Origin: Cellulosimicrobium cellulans
GTDB lineage: Bacteria; Actinomycetota; Actinomycetes; Actinomycetales; Cellulomonadaceae
Reading direction: 5' to 3'
DNA length: 64,000 nt
NCBI RefSeq assembly: GCF_016921195.1
Contig: NZ_JAFGYF010000001.1
Coordinates: forward strand, 806,001 to 870,000
Each line of letters starts with the position of its first letter. Position 1 is the first letter of the stretch. A program made the translations under genes and the position numbers. Below the pieces are notes generated by a model. It saw only the letters and a program-made list of their open reading frames with translations. It ran no database searches and was not told where the DNA came from. Positions 8,308-17,463 of this stretch are shown in pieces.

Positions 8308-8898
8308 GTGCAGCACGACACCACCCTCGAAGGCTTCGGCGTCCGCCTCGTCCCGCTCGACGAGAGCCACGCCCCTGCGCTCGGCGCGCTCGTCGACGAC
8401 GGCATCTGGGCCGGCATGTCGAGTCCCCTGCCCGCCGGGACGGACGCGATGGCCGGCTACGTGCGCGACGCCGTCGCGGCCCCCGGCCGGCTGGCGTTCG
8501 CCGTGCTCGGCGCGGGGCCGGACGGCGCGTCCGACGGCGCCGACGTCGTCCGCGGGTCGACGTCCCTCTACGAGTGGGTGCCCTCGCAGGGTCGCGTCGA
8601 GCTCGGCTCGACGTTCTACGCGCGCGAGTGGTGGGGCGGCGTGACGAACCCGGCGTGCAAGTACCTGCTGCTGCGTCACGCGTTCGAGGACCTGGGGGTC
8701 GCGCGCGTCGCGCTGCGCGCCGACGCCCGCAACAGCCGGTCCATCGGCGCGATCCGGCGCCTGGGCGCCGTGCCCGAGGGCGTGCTCCGCAGCCACCGCG
8801 TCGCGCCCGACGGGTCCCGACAGGACACCGCCTACTTCTCGATCCTGCTCGACGAGTGGCCGGCCGTCCGCGACGGCCTGCTGGCCCGCCTGGCCTGA
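8308..8898 (+). CDS. GNAT acetyltransferase (RimJ/RimL type), copy B
   Basis: A 196-residue paralogue of the GNAT at 7313. Both share the opening HDxxLxGxGxRL, GGVTNPACKYLLLRHAFE, LRADARNSRSIGAIRRLGAVPEGVLRSHR and a SILxxEWP ending. The acetyl-CoA fold is clear but the acceptor is unknown. An in-frame GTG at 8290 would add six residues, but alignment with the paralogue favours 8308. The pair probably arose by tandem duplication, later separated by the csbD gene. Confidence 0.83.
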   Translation: MQHDTTLEGFGVRLVPLDESHAPALGALVDDGIWAGMSSPLPAGTDAMAGYVRDAVAAPGRLAFAVLGAGPDGASDGADVVRGSTSLYEWVPSQGRVELGSTFYAREWWGGVTNPACKYLLLRHAFEDLGVARVALRADARNSRSIGAIRRLGAVPEGVLRSHRVAPDGSRQDTAYFSILLDEWPAVRDGLLARLA

Positions 8899-8997
8899 TC
8901 GGCCGGCTCGTCGCGAACGAGCCTGCGCGGCGTCGAGCACGGGGTTGGCGTCGCTCTCGGCTGGATGGCGGCACCGACCCCGTGCTCGGCAGCGCCG

Positions 8998-10092
8998 TCA
9001 GGCGCGCGGCGTGATGCGGCCCGCGAGGTGGAGGCGGCCCTTGCCGTCCCACGCCTGGTAGACGACGCCAGCCGACGGCTGGCCCGCGCCGTCGGTCACC
9101 GCGGGCGGGACGTGCCCGACGGCGTCCCGCACCGCGGCGGGCACGTCGGCCGCAGGACGCAGTGCCACGTCGACCGTGCTCGGCAGCAGGACCGGCTTCG
9201 CGAACGTGACCGTCCAGTCGTAGGTGTCGCCGCGGCGCGGGCCCGCCTCGGCGAGCGCCCGCGCGGCGGTGTACATACCGTGCGCGATGGCCCGCGGGAA
9301 CCCGAACGCCTTGGCGCCGAGCGCCGACGTGTGGATGGGGTTCCGGTCTCCGGAGACCGCGGCGTACGCCCGGCCCGTCGTCGCGCCCAACGTCCAGCGC
9401 CCCGTCGGGAGCGGGGGGACGAACCAGTCCGTGCTGGAGGTCGGCGCCTCGTCGGTCTCCGACGCCCCGGGGAGCGTGACGCCCTTCGCGAGGTAGGTCG
9501 ACACGCCCCGGTAGGCGAGGGTCGTCGCCGAGAGGCCGCTCCCGGACGCGCGCTCCTCGTCGGTGCGCTCGACCGAGACCTCCGTGACGAGGTCCACCTG
9601 GACCCCGCGACGGTGCGGACGCAGCCGCTCGGCCCAGGCACGCACCTCGAGCGTGTCCCCGAGCCGCACCGGACGCAGCACGGACACCGAGTTCGCGAGG
9701 TGCACCATGCCGAGCAGCGGCAGCGGGAAGTCGGTCCGGACCATGACGGCCGTCGCGAGCGGGAAGCCGAGCACGTGCAGGTACCCGGCGGGCAGCACCT
9801 CGGACGGGGCCTCGCCCACGAGTCCCGCGTACCGCGCGAGGTGCACGGCGCTGCCCACGTGGTCGGGCGCGGCGGCGTCGCCCGTGGGCACGCCCGCGAC
9901 GCGGTACGTGACGTCGGGCAGCGCGAGGTCGCGTCGGCCGCCCCCGGGGAGGCGGTGCGCCGCCGCGATCCGGCCCGATGCCGCGAGCCCGCGTACGTAG
10001 AGCCCGCCCAGCCCGGGGATCGCGGGCAGGGTCTCGACCCGCTCGGGCGCGCTCGACCGGGGCGCCGGCCCGACGCCGTCGGGCGCCGTCAC
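8998..10092 (-). CDS. MaoC-like (R)-hydratase, HtdX type
   Basis: A 364-residue protein with a C-terminal MaoC hotdog domain. The hydratase-2 motif is intact in SGDRNPIHTSALGAKAFGF followed by AIAHGMY, with the catalytic Asp and His. The N-terminal half is a degenerate hotdog, so the single chain mimics a dimer, as in mycobacterial HtdX (Rv0241c). It probably hydrates trans-2-enoyl thioesters to (R)-3-hydroxyacyl thioesters. The GTG start at 10090-10092 overlaps the fabG stop by four bases (GTGA). It is the last gene of the thiolase-reductase-hydratase operon, the same order of functions as Rv0243-Rv0242c-Rv0241c. Confidence 0.87.
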   Translation of the reverse strand: MTAPDGVGPAPRSSAPERVETLPAIPGLGGLYVRGLAASGRIAAAHRLPGGGRRDLALPDVTYRVAGVPTGDAAAPDHVGSAVHLARYAGLVGEAPSEVLPAGYLHVLGFPLATAVMVRTDFPLPLLGMVHLANSVSVLRPVRLGDTLEVRAWAERLRPHRRGVQVDLVTEVSVERTDEERASGSGLSATTLAYRGVSTYLAKGVTLPGASETDEAPTSSTDWFVPPLPTGRWTLGATTGRAYAAVSGDRNPIHTSALGAKAFGFPRAIAHGMYTAARALAEAGPRRGDTYDWTVTFAKPVLLPSTVDVALRPAADVPAAVRDAVGHVPPAVTDGAGQPSAGVVYQAWDGKGRLHLAGRITPRA

Positions 10093-11501
10093 CGGCCCAC
10101 CACGTTCTGCCCGCACACGCGCAGCACCTGCCCGTTCACGCCCGCGGCCGCGGGCGACGCGAGGAACGCGATCGCCTCGGCGACGTCCACGGGCTGGCCG
10201 CCCTGCTGGAGCGACGCGACGCGGCGCGCGACCTCGCGCTGGACGAACGGGATCGACGCCGTCATGTCGGTCTCGATGAACCCCGGCGCGACGGCGTTCG
10301 CCGTCCCGCCCGGCCCGCCGGGCGACGCGAGCAGGCGGGCGAACGCGCGCGTGTGCCCGATGACGCCGGCCTTCGAGAACGCGTAGTTCGCCTGGCCACG
10401 GTTGCCCGCGATGCCGCTCGTCGACGCGAGCGACACGATGCGCGGTGCGGAGGAGAACCCGTTCGCGCCGAGCAGGTACTCGGTGATCCGCAGCTGCGCC
10501 GCGAGGTTCACTGCGACCACCGCGTCCCACTTGTCCGCGGACATGTTGGCGAGCAGCTTGTCGCGCAGGATGCCCGCGTTGTGCACGAGGACGTCCAGCC
10601 CGCCGTGCCGCGCGCGGGCGTGCTCGAGGATGCGCGCGCCCGCGTCGTCGGCGGTCACGTCGAGCTGGAGCGCCGTTCCCTTGATCTCGTTCGCGACCGT
10701 GGCCAGCGCCTCGCCCGCCGCGGGCACGTCGACCACGACGACCTTCGCGCCGTCGCGCGCGAGCGTCCGCGCGACCTGCGCCCCGATCCCGCGCGCCGCC
10801 CCCGTGACGACTGCGACCTTGCCGGCGAGCGGCTTCTCGCCTGCCGAGGTAGAACCCCGGTCCGGCGAGGTAGAACCCTGGTCCGCCGAGGTGGAGCCCT
10901 GGTCGGTCGGTGCGCCGGCATTGACCTGGAGGAGCTGGCCGTCGACGAACGCCGACTTCGCCGAGAGGAAGAAGCGGAGGGTCGCGAGGACGCTCGGGCT
11001 GTCGACGGGGGCGTCGTCGGTCACCTGGATGCCGTTGCCGGTCGCGCCGTAGCGCAGCTCCTTGGCGACGGAGCGCAGGAACCCGTCGACGCCCTCGCGG
11101 GCGGCGGCGAGCTCGGGCGAGTCGGTGTCGGCGGGGGCGCGCGAGATCGTCACGACGCGGCCGTTCGGCGCGAGGCGGCGCAGCGTGGCGGAGAGCGCCA
11201 TGACCGGCGCGGACGCGTCCTGCGGACGCTCGATCCCGCTGAGCACGACGACGACCGCGCCCCAGCGGGTCGTGTCGTCCGGGGTCTGGCGGACGTCGAG
11301 GTCCCAGGCGAGCAGGGCCTCGGCGACGAGGTCGGCGTCGTCGCGCACGCCCGGCGTGCCGCCGAGCACGAGCACGGGCCCGACGGTGAGCGGCTCGCCG
11401 GCGCGGAAGCGGCGCAGGACCGCGGGGCGCGGGAGGCCGAGCTTCTTGGCGAGCGTCTTCGTGAAGCCGGAGTTGACGGCCTGGACGTAGGAGTCGGTCA
11501 C
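10089..11501 (-). CDS. FabG4-like high-molecular-weight 3-oxoacyl thioester reductase
   Basis: A 470-residue short-chain dehydrogenase with two domains. The C-terminal domain has the NAD(P)-binding TGAARGIG, the serine in LASTSG and the YAFSK catalytic Tyr/Lys. The N-terminal 190 residues are a flavodoxin-like domain without these motifs, which is the architecture of mycobacterial FabG4 (Rv0242c, about 454 residues, NADH-dependent). The two domains are joined by three copies of a seven-residue repeat close to DQGSTSA (residues about 199-219), encoded by a 21-bp DNA repeat. The GTG start follows an AGAGGA ribosome site. It is second in the operon after the thiolase. Confidence 0.88.
   Translation of the reverse strand: MTDSYVQAVNSGFTKTLAKKLGLPRPAVLRRFRAGEPLTVGPVLVLGGTPGVRDDADLVAEALLAWDLDVRQTPDDTTRWGAVVVVLSGIERPQDASAPVMALSATLRRLAPNGRVVTISRAPADTDSPELAAAREGVDGFLRSVAKELRYGATGNGIQVTDDAPVDSPSVLATLRFFLSAKSAFVDGQLLQVNAGAPTDQGSTSADQGSTSPDRGSTSAGEKPLAGKVAVVTGAARGIGAQVARTLARDGAKVVVVDVPAAGEALATVANEIKGTALQLDVTADDAGARILEHARARHGGLDVLVHNAGILRDKLLANMSADKWDAVVAVNLAAQLRITEYLLGANGFSSAPRIVSLASTSGIAGNRGQANYAFSKAGVIGHTRAFARLLASPGGPGGTANAVAPGFIETDMTASIPFVQREVARRVASLQQGGQPVDVAEAIAFLASPAAAGVNGQVLRVCGQNVVGR
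10843..10905. repeat. Three tandem 21-bp repeats inside fabG
   Basis: Units lie at 10843-10863, 10864-10884 and 10885-10905, each around the core GAGGTAGAACCCTGGTC. As 21 bp is seven codons the frame is kept, adding a Gly/Ser/Thr/Gln linker to the protein. The same unit, in the same strand and frame, recurs six times in the EamA gene at 23272-23397. Confidence 0.85.
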
Positions 11502-11527
11502 GGGGGTTCCTCTCGGTCGTCGGGGCG

Positions 11528-12925
11528 TCAGGCGGGGGCGTCGGTCGCGGGGACGGACTCGAGGATCGCGGCGACGCCGAGGCCGCCCGCGGCGCACACG
11601 GAGATCAGCGCGCGCGCGGGTGCCCCCGTCTCGGCGGTGCGCTGCGCCAGGAGCTTGGCCGCCGTCGCGACGATGCGCCCGCCGGTCGCGGCGAACGGGT
11701 GGCCCGCGGCGAGCGAGGAGCCGTTGACGTTGAGCCGCGAGCGGTCGATCGAGCCGAGCGCGCCGTCGAGCCCGAGCTCGGTGCGGCAGTACTCGTCGTC
11801 CTCCCAGGCCTTGAGCGTCGTGAGCACGGTGGACGCGAACGCCTCGTGGATCTCGTAGAGGTCGAAGTCGCCGAGCGCGAGGCCGTTGCGCGCGAGCAGG
11901 CGCGGGACGGCGTGGGCCGGGGCCATGAGCAGGCCCTCGTGCCCGTGCACGAAGTCCACCGCTGCGGTCTCGGCGTCGACGACGCGTGCGAGCAGCGGGA
12001 GGTCGCGCTCGCGCGCCCACTCGGCGGACGCGAGCAGGACCGTGGACGCGCCGTCGGTCAGCGGGGTCGAGTTGCCCGCCGTCATGGTCGGCTCGGCACC
12101 CTCGGGCGTGCCCGCGAGGCGCTTGCCGTACACCGGCTTCAGCGCGGCGAGCTTCTCGAGCGACGTGTCGGTGCGCAGGTTGTCGTCGCGCACGAGCCCG
12201 CGGAACGGGGTGACGAGGTCGTCGAAGAAGCCGGCGTCCCACGCGGCCGCGAGGTGCTCGTGGCTCGCGAGCGCGAGCTCGTCCTGCGCCTCGCGCGTGA
12301 TGCCCCAGCGCGCCGTCGTGATCGCCTGGTGCTCGCCCATGGACAGGCCCGTGCGCGGCTCGTCCGTCGCGGGGGTCAGGGGAGCGAGGTCGGAGGGGCG
12401 CACCTTGGTGAACGCCTTGACGCGCTGGCCGAAGGTCTTCGCGTGGCTCGCCTCGAGCAGCGCCCGGCGCAGACCCTCGCTCACGGCGATCGGGGCGTCG
12501 GACACGGTGTCCGAGCCGCCCGCGACGCCCGACTCGACCTGGCCGAGGCGGATCTTGTTCGCGACGGTGATCGTCGCCTCGAGACCGGTCGCGCACGCCT
12601 GCTGGAGGTCGTAGGCCGGGGTCTCGGGGGAGAGCGACGAGCCGAGCACGGACTCGCGGACCAGGTTGAAGTCGCGCGAGTGCTTGAGCACCGCGCCGCC
12701 GACGACCTCGCCGAGCCGCTCGCCCTGGAGGCCGAAGCGCGCGACCAGGCCCTCGAGCGCGGCCGTGAACATCTCCTGGTTGCTCGCCGAGGAGTACTTC
12801 TTGCCCGCGCGGGCGAACGGGATGCGGTTCCCGCCCACGACCCAGGCGTCGCGTGGGGTGCTGTTCGCCGAGGGCCGCTCGGGGGACTGCTCGGGGGTCT
12901 GGCGGGGGCTGGTGCGGTTGGCCAC
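11528..12925 (-). CDS. Acetyl-CoA C-acyltransferase (thiolase), FadA2-like
   Basis: A 465-residue thiolase. The acylated cysteine is C111 in QQACATGLEA. The second-domain motifs are LYEIHEAFAS (catalytic His) and ISVCAAGGLG (second Cys), and NVNGSSLAAGHPFAATGGR is also typical. It is related to FadI and mycobacterial FadA2 (Rv0243). It cleaves or forms 3-oxoacyl-CoA in beta-oxidation or its reverse. About 25 poorly conserved residues precede the fold. GTG start with a GAGG-like site. First gene of the minus-strand operon, divergent from the TetR gene. Confidence 0.9.
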   Translation of the reverse strand: MANRTSPRQTPEQSPERPSANSTPRDAWVVGGNRIPFARAGKKYSSASNQEMFTAALEGLVARFGLQGERLGEVVGGAVLKHSRDFNLVRESVLGSSLSPETPAYDLQQACATGLEATITVANKIRLGQVESGVAGGSDTVSDAPIAVSEGLRRALLEASHAKTFGQRVKAFTKVRPSDLAPLTPATDEPRTGLSMGEHQAITTARWGITREAQDELALASHEHLAAAWDAGFFDDLVTPFRGLVRDDNLRTDTSLEKLAALKPVYGKRLAGTPEGAEPTMTAGNSTPLTDGASTVLLASAEWARERDLPLLARVVDAETAAVDFVHGHEGLLMAPAHAVPRLLARNGLALGDFDLYEIHEAFASTVLTTLKAWEDDEYCRTELGLDGALGSIDRSRLNVNGSSLAAGHPFAATGGRIVATAAKLLAQRTAETGAPARALISVCAAGGLGVAAILESVPATDAPA

Positions 12926-13040
12926 TGTGCCTCACTTCCTGTCCGTGCTCGCTGCGCTGCGTCGGTCCGGCCCCGGGGGAGCGCCCCGGCACGAGGTTGC
13001 GCGGTGGCGGGGGAAGAGGGCCGGCTGGTGTCCAATACCA

Positions 13041-13057
13041 AGAGTACCTGATACTCT
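13041..13057. promoter_or_regulatory. Inverted repeat, probable operator of the TetR regulator
   Basis: AGAGTA (13041-13046) and TACTCT (13052-13057) flank a 5-bp spacer in the 231-bp gap between the divergent thiolase and TetR genes. The element is AT-rich compared with everything around it, as expected for a promoter/operator. One protein bound here could control both directions. Confidence 0.5.
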
Positions 13058-13156
13058 CGGTTTCGTGAGTCGGGTCACAGGGCCGTGCCCTGCCCCGACG
13101 CGGTGCCGGAGGACCGGGCACCGACGACATCGAGGTCGGGCGCAACGGAGGGCGAC

Positions 13157-14011
13157 GTGAACACAGGTGCCGACGCGCGAGCGGCCACCCGAGGACGGGT
13201 GCAGCCGGGCGCGGCGGTGGACGGCCGGTCGACCCGCTGGGACGAGCACCGGGCGGCGCGCCGCGCGGAGCTCATCCGGGCGGCGAGCAAGGCCGTGCAT
13301 CGGGGAGGCCCCGGGGTCTCCATGGACGAGATCGCGGCGGCGTCGGGGACGTCGAAGTCGATCATCTACCGCTACTTCGACGACAAGACCGGCCTCCAGG
13401 TGGCCCTGGGCGCCGCCGTCGTGGGGCAGATGCACGACGCGCTGACCCAGGCGGCTGAGTCGGCCGAGACGCCCCGGCGCGCGCTGCGCGCAATGGTCGG
13501 CGTCTACCTCGAGATGATCGAGAGCTCGCCCAACGTCTACTACTTCGTGACCCGGACGAGCGCGGTCGCGGGCACGGAGGAGCCGGCGGCCCAGCTCGCG
13601 GCGAGCGGCCTCACGACGAACGGCACGAGCGGCGCCGACCGTGCGCCCCTCGCGGCGTTCCTCGACTCCGTGATCGAGCTCGTCGCCGAGCCGTTCGCGC
13701 GCGTCACCGACGTCTCGCCCGCCGACGCCGCGGCCTGGGCGGCCGGGGCCGTCGGCTTCGTGCGCGGCGCGGGGGAGTGGTGGCTCGGCCATCGTGACCG
13801 GGCCGACGTCCCCGACCGCGAGCAGCTCACCGAGCGCGTCGCGGCCTGGCTCTGGGCCGGGCCCGTCGGCGTCCTCTCCCACAACCCGGGCGCCGCCCGC
13901 CCCCACGACGACCGACGCACGTCGCCCGCGACCCGTCGCGACGGCGTCCGTCCCCCGACCGCCCGCCCTGAGCACCCGGCGACCGCCTCAGACCTCAAGG
14001 AGAAGCCATGA
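13157..14011 (+). CDS. TetR family regulator of the fatty-acid cluster
   Basis: A 284-residue TetR protein. The DNA-binding helix-turn-helix is MDEIAAASGTSKSIIYRYF (residues about 56-74), preceded by an unusually long 35-residue N-terminal arm, and the C-terminal 50 residues are disordered. The central helical region is the ligand domain. Given its neighbours, an acyl-CoA ligand is likely. The GTG follows GGAGG. Its stop overlaps the ATG of the acyl-CoA oxidase gene (ATGA), so the two are co-expressed, and it is divergent from the thiolase operon, which it probably also controls. Confidence 0.88.
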   Translation: MNTGADARAATRGRVQPGAAVDGRSTRWDEHRAARRAELIRAASKAVHRGGPGVSMDEIAAASGTSKSIIYRYFDDKTGLQVALGAAVVGQMHDALTQAAESAETPRRALRAMVGVYLEMIESSPNVYYFVTRTSAVAGTEEPAAQLAASGLTTNGTSGADRAPLAAFLDSVIELVAEPFARVTDVSPADAAAWAAGAVGFVRGAGEWWLGHRDRADVPDREQLTERVAAWLWAGPVGVLSHNPGAARPHDDRRTSPATRRDGVRPPTARPEHPATASDLKEKP

Positions 14012-16140
14012 CCGCCACGTCCGACCGTCCCGCCCTCGCGCAGCGCGCGACGCCCACCGGTGACGCGAGCGCGACGCCGCAGGGCGAGGCGCGCGTCGAC
14101 GTCGCCGCCCTCGAGAAGCACCTGCTCGGCCGCTGGGCCGACCTGCGCGCGACGGCGCGCGCCACCGCGGGCGAGGAGGCGTTCCAGCGCATCGAGGGCC
14201 AGAGCCTGCGGGAGCACCGCGAGCGCGTCCTCGAGCAGATGCGCCTGCTCGTCGGCAAGGGCCAGGTGTGGCGCGCCTACCCCGAGCGCCTCGGCGGCGC
14301 CGACGACCCGGGCGGCAACCTCGCCGGGTTCGAGGAGCTCGTCGCCGCCGACCCGTCGCTCCAGATCAAGGCCGGCGTGCAGTGGGGGCTCTTCGGTGCG
14401 GCGATCCTGCACCTGGGCACCCCGGAGCAGCAGGACCGCCTCCTGCCGGGCGCGATGGACCTGTCGGTGCCGGGCGCGTTCGCGATGACCGAGATCGGCC
14501 ACGGGTCCGACGTCGCGAGCATCGCCACCACGGCGACCTACGACCCGGAGACCGAGGAGTTCGTCATCCACACCCCGTTCCGCGGGGCGTGGAAGGAGTT
14601 TCTCGGTAACGCGGGCGTCCACGGCGTCGCCGCGGTCGTGTTCGCGCAGCTCGTCACGAAGAACGTCAACCACGGCGTGCACGCGTTCTACGTGCCGATC
14701 CGCGACGTCGCGGGCGAGCGCGACGAGCTCGGCCGGCTGCCGTTCCTGCCGGGCGTGGGCGGCGAGGACGACGGGCAGAAGGGCGGGCTCAACGGCATCG
14801 ACAACGGCCGCCTGCACTTCGACCACGTGCGGATCCCCCGGACGGACCTGCTCGCGCGCTATGGTTCCGTCGCGCCCGACGGCACGTACTCGAGCCCGAT
14901 CGAGAGCCCGGGTCGCCGGTTCTTCACGATGCTCGGCTCGCTGGTCCAGGGTCGCGTGTCGCTCGACGGCGCTGCGGTCACGGCCGCGAAGCTCGGCCTC
15001 GCGATCGCCGTGCGCTACGGGAACGAGCGCCGCCAGTTCACGGGCGCGAGCGCCACGGAGGAGGTCGTGCTCCTCGACTACGGCACGCACAAGCGACGCC
15101 TCATCGTGCCCATCGCCGAGACGTACGCGGCGCACTTCGCGCACGACCGCCTGCTCGACCTGTTCCACTCCGTGTTCTCCGGCGAGGAGGACACCCCGGA
15201 GCAGCGCGAGGACCTCGAGACGACGGCCGCCGCGCTCAAGGCCACGAGCACGCGGTTCGCGCTCGACGTGCTCCAGGAGACGCGTGAGGCGTGCGGCGGC
15301 GCCGGCTTCATCACCGCCAACCGGATCACGAGCCTGCGCGCGGACCTCGACGTCTACGCGACGTTCGAGGGCGACAACACGGTCCTGCTCCAGCTGGTCG
15401 CCAAGCGCCTGCTCGCCGACTACGGCAAGCAGTTCAAGGGCATCACCCCGGGGCAGATGGCGCGCGTCGTCGTCGAGCGCGCGGGCGACATGGCCCTGCA
15501 CCGCACGCCGCTCAAGCGGGCGGCGCAGGCGCTGGCCGACGTCGGCGACCCGCGCCGCGCCGCCGGCCACCTGCGCGACCCCGAGACGCAGCGCGCGCTG
15601 CTCACCGACCGGGTCGAGACGATGGTGGCGGACGTCGCGCAGGCGCTGCGTCCCGCGCAGAAGGCCGACCCCGAGACGGCGACGAACCTGTTCAACGCCC
15701 ACCAGGTCGAGCTCGTCGAGGCCGCCCGCGCCCACGCCGAGCTGCTGCGGTGGGAGGCCTTCACGCAGGCGCTCGAGACGATCGAGGACGCGGGCACGCG
15801 CGAGGTCCTCACCACGGTCCGCGACCTGTTCGGCCTCAGCCTCGTCGAGCGGCACCTCGCCTGGTACCTCCTCAACGGCCGCCTCTCGGCGCAGCGCGCC
15901 CGGACGGTGACGAGCTACCTCGACCGCCTCATCGACCGGCTGCGCCCCCACGCGCAGGACCTCGTCGACGCGTGGGGCTACGGCCCCGAGCACCTGCGCG
16001 CGACGATCGCGACCGGCATCGAGAAGGAGCGCCAGGACGAGGCGCGCGACTACTACCGGCGCCTGCGCGCGAGCGGCGACGAGCCGCGGAGCGAGAAGTC
16101 GCTGCGCAAGGCCGCGAAGGGCGGCCCGCAGGCCCGCTGA
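14008..16140 (+). CDS. Acyl-CoA oxidase (ACOX-type acyl-CoA dehydrogenase family)
   Basis: A 710-residue flavoprotein. Its length and C-terminal ACOX domain set it apart from ordinary acyl-CoA dehydrogenases of about 400 or 600 residues. FAMTEIGHGSDVASIATTATYD is the FAD/substrate region, GNAGVHGVAAVVFAQL matches peroxisomal oxidases, and the probable catalytic base is E454 in TFEGDNTVLLQ, equivalent to the ACOX1 glutamate. It would oxidise acyl-CoA to trans-2-enoyl-CoA with transfer of electrons to O2, feeding the MaoC hydratase, FabG-like reductase and thiolase encoded divergently. Its ATG overlaps the TetR stop. An alternative is an unusual long dehydrogenase using another electron acceptor. 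Confidence 0.87.
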   Translation: MTATSDRPALAQRATPTGDASATPQGEARVDVAALEKHLLGRWADLRATARATAGEEAFQRIEGQSLREHRERVLEQMRLLVGKGQVWRAYPERLGGADDPGGNLAGFEELVAADPSLQIKAGVQWGLFGAAILHLGTPEQQDRLLPGAMDLSVPGAFAMTEIGHGSDVASIATTATYDPETEEFVIHTPFRGAWKEFLGNAGVHGVAAVVFAQLVTKNVNHGVHAFYVPIRDVAGERDELGRLPFLPGVGGEDDGQKGGLNGIDNGRLHFDHVRIPRTDLLARYGSVAPDGTYSSPIESPGRRFFTMLGSLVQGRVSLDGAAVTAAKLGLAIAVRYGNERRQFTGASATEEVVLLDYGTHKRRLIVPIAETYAAHFAHDRLLDLFHSVFSGEEDTPEQREDLETTAAALKATSTRFALDVLQETREACGGAGFITANRITSLRADLDVYATFEGDNTVLLQLVAKRLLADYGKQFKGITPGQMARVVVERAGDMALHRTPLKRAAQALADVGDPRRAAGHLRDPETQRALLTDRVETMVADVAQALRPAQKADPETATNLFNAHQVELVEAARAHAELLRWEAFTQALETIEDAGTREVLTTVRDLFGLSLVERHLAWYLLNGRLSAQRARTVTSYLDRLIDRLRPHAQDLVDAWGYGPEHLRATIATGIEKERQDEARDYYRRLRASGDEPRSEKSLRKAAKGGPQAR

Positions 16141-16204
16141 CCGGCCCGTCCCCGGAACGTCCTCGGCACAGCAGCGGAGCGGTACCGCCGCCGAGGTCAG
16201 GCCT

Positions 16205-16239
16205 GGGCGGCACGACGTCCACCAGCCGTCGTGCCGCCC
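16205..16239. terminator. Hairpin after the acyl-CoA oxidase gene
   Basis: A perfect 13-bp stem (16205-16217 with 16227-16239) has a 9-nt loop and starts 65 bp after the oxidase stop. It has no T-run. It is the first of two hairpins in the 222-bp convergent gap. Confidence 0.55.
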
Positions 16240-16265
16240 GGGCCGTTGCCGTCCCCGCTCCCACC

Positions 16266-16318
16266 GAGCACGGCGTCAGGGTCGTCCTGAGTCTCGGGAC
16301 GACCCTCACGGCGTGCTC
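16266..16318. terminator. Long hairpin before the DUF2599 lipoprotein stop
   Basis: A 22-bp stem with two mismatches (16266-16287 with 16297-16318) and a 9-nt loop. It lies 45 bp beyond the stop of the minus-strand lipoprotein gene and probably ends that transcript. Confidence 0.55.
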
Positions 16319-16362
16319 GACCGCGAGCGGCGTCGTCCTCGTCGTGGCCCGGGCCGTCGCGC

Positions 16363-17463
16363 TCAGGCGGGGTTGCAGCGCGCCGCCATCGTGGCGAGCA
16401 GCCCGACGTCGGGCCGCCACGGCTCGAGGTTCCACGTCGCCTTGTCCGGGGCGCCGACGGCGTGGCACACGAGCTGGTCGTGCATCGTCGGGGTGTCGGC
16501 CTCCGGCTCGGCGGCGACGACCTGCGCCCACACGAGCTCCCGGCCCGCCTGGCCCGCGGCGCGCGCCCACGCGGTCGGGTCGACGGCGAGCGACCGCCCA
16601 CCCTCGCGCTCGCCCCAGTCGGTGCTCCGCACCGCCTGCGTGCCGAGCGCGACGACGACGTCCCACGCCGCGGTGGGTCCGTCGCCCTCCGCTCCCGTCC
16701 CGCCCGAGCCCGCGCCGTCCGTCGTGGCGCCCGGCGCGCTGCTCGTCGCGTCGGCGGCTGACGAGGTGCCCGACGACGTCCCCGCCGCGGGCACGAGAGC
16801 CACCTCCGCGCGGCGCGCGTCGACGAGCGCGACCCGGACGCCCGGGGTCCCCGCCGCGAGGGTGCCCGCCGTGGCGCGGTCGTCCGTCCCGCCCGCGTCG
16901 TCCGTGCCGGTCCCGTCGTCCGTGCCGGCACGGCGAGGCTCGCCGTGCGGGCCCACGACGCGCGGGGCGCCGAACCCGCCGGCGGGCGCGCCGCCGTCGT
17001 CCAGGACGGTCAGGGTGCCGTCGGCGTGCCGCACGAGCGACCCGCCCTCGACGGAGACGAGAGCCGGGGCGTCCGCGAGGGCGAGCATGACGTCGGACGC
17101 GCCCTCGTCGTCGGTCGAGACCCGCGACGGCGCCGCCTCGCCCGGCGCGGCCGAGGGGAGCGGGGAGACGGCGATCTCGACGGTCGTCGTCCCCACGGGC
17201 ACTCTGACGACCTCGGGCTCCGCGGCGCTGCCGCCCCGGTCCTCCGCGGCTCCCGCGCCACCGTCCTCCGCGGTGGTGCCGTCACCGGGACCGGGGGACA
17301 GGACGTCCGCGGCTGCCGACGGGGCCGCGTCCGGGCTCGGTGACCGGCCGTCGTCGGGCGTGCACGCGGCGAGCGCGACCGGGACCAGGACGCCGACCGC
17401 GAGCGCGCCCAGCGCCGTCACCCCCGCGCGCCCGCGCGCCCGGGCCCGCCCCGGCCATGTCAC
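16363..17463 (-). CDS. DUF2599 domain lipoprotein
   Basis: A 366-residue exported protein. An Arg-rich N-terminus and a hydrophobic stretch end in the lipobox VALAACT, with C34 as the acylated cysteine. A long low-complexity Ser/Gly/Thr/Asp-rich middle spans two moderately conserved stretches. The last 60 residues, ending [23 protein letters not shown], match the DUF2599 domain seen in secreted proteins of Actinobacteria and Firmicutes. Function is unknown. The GTG at 17463 overlaps the Nudix stop (GTGA). Confidence 0.75.
   Translation of the reverse strand: MTWPGRARARGRAGVTALGALAVGVLVPVALAACTPDDGRSPSPDAAPSAAADVLSPGPGDGTTAEDGGAGAAEDRGGSAAEPEVVRVPVGTTTVEIAVSPLPSAAPGEAAPSRVSTDDEGASDVMLALADAPALVSVEGGSLVRHADGTLTVLDDGGAPAGGFGAPRVVGPHGEPRRAGTDDGTGTDDAGGTDDRATAGTLAAGTPGVRVALVDARRAEVALVPAAGTSSGTSSAADATSSAPGATTDGAGSGGTGAEGDGPTAAWDVVVALGTQAVRSTDWGEREGGRSLAVDPTAWARAAGQAGRELVWAQVVAAEPEADTPTMHDQLVCHAVGAPDKATWNLEPWRPDVGLLATMAARCNPA

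Noticed and set aside
13540-15993. A long minus-strand frame opposite the acyl-CoA oxidase
   Set aside because: It has no recognisable motif, while the plus-strand frame has the full ACOX signature.
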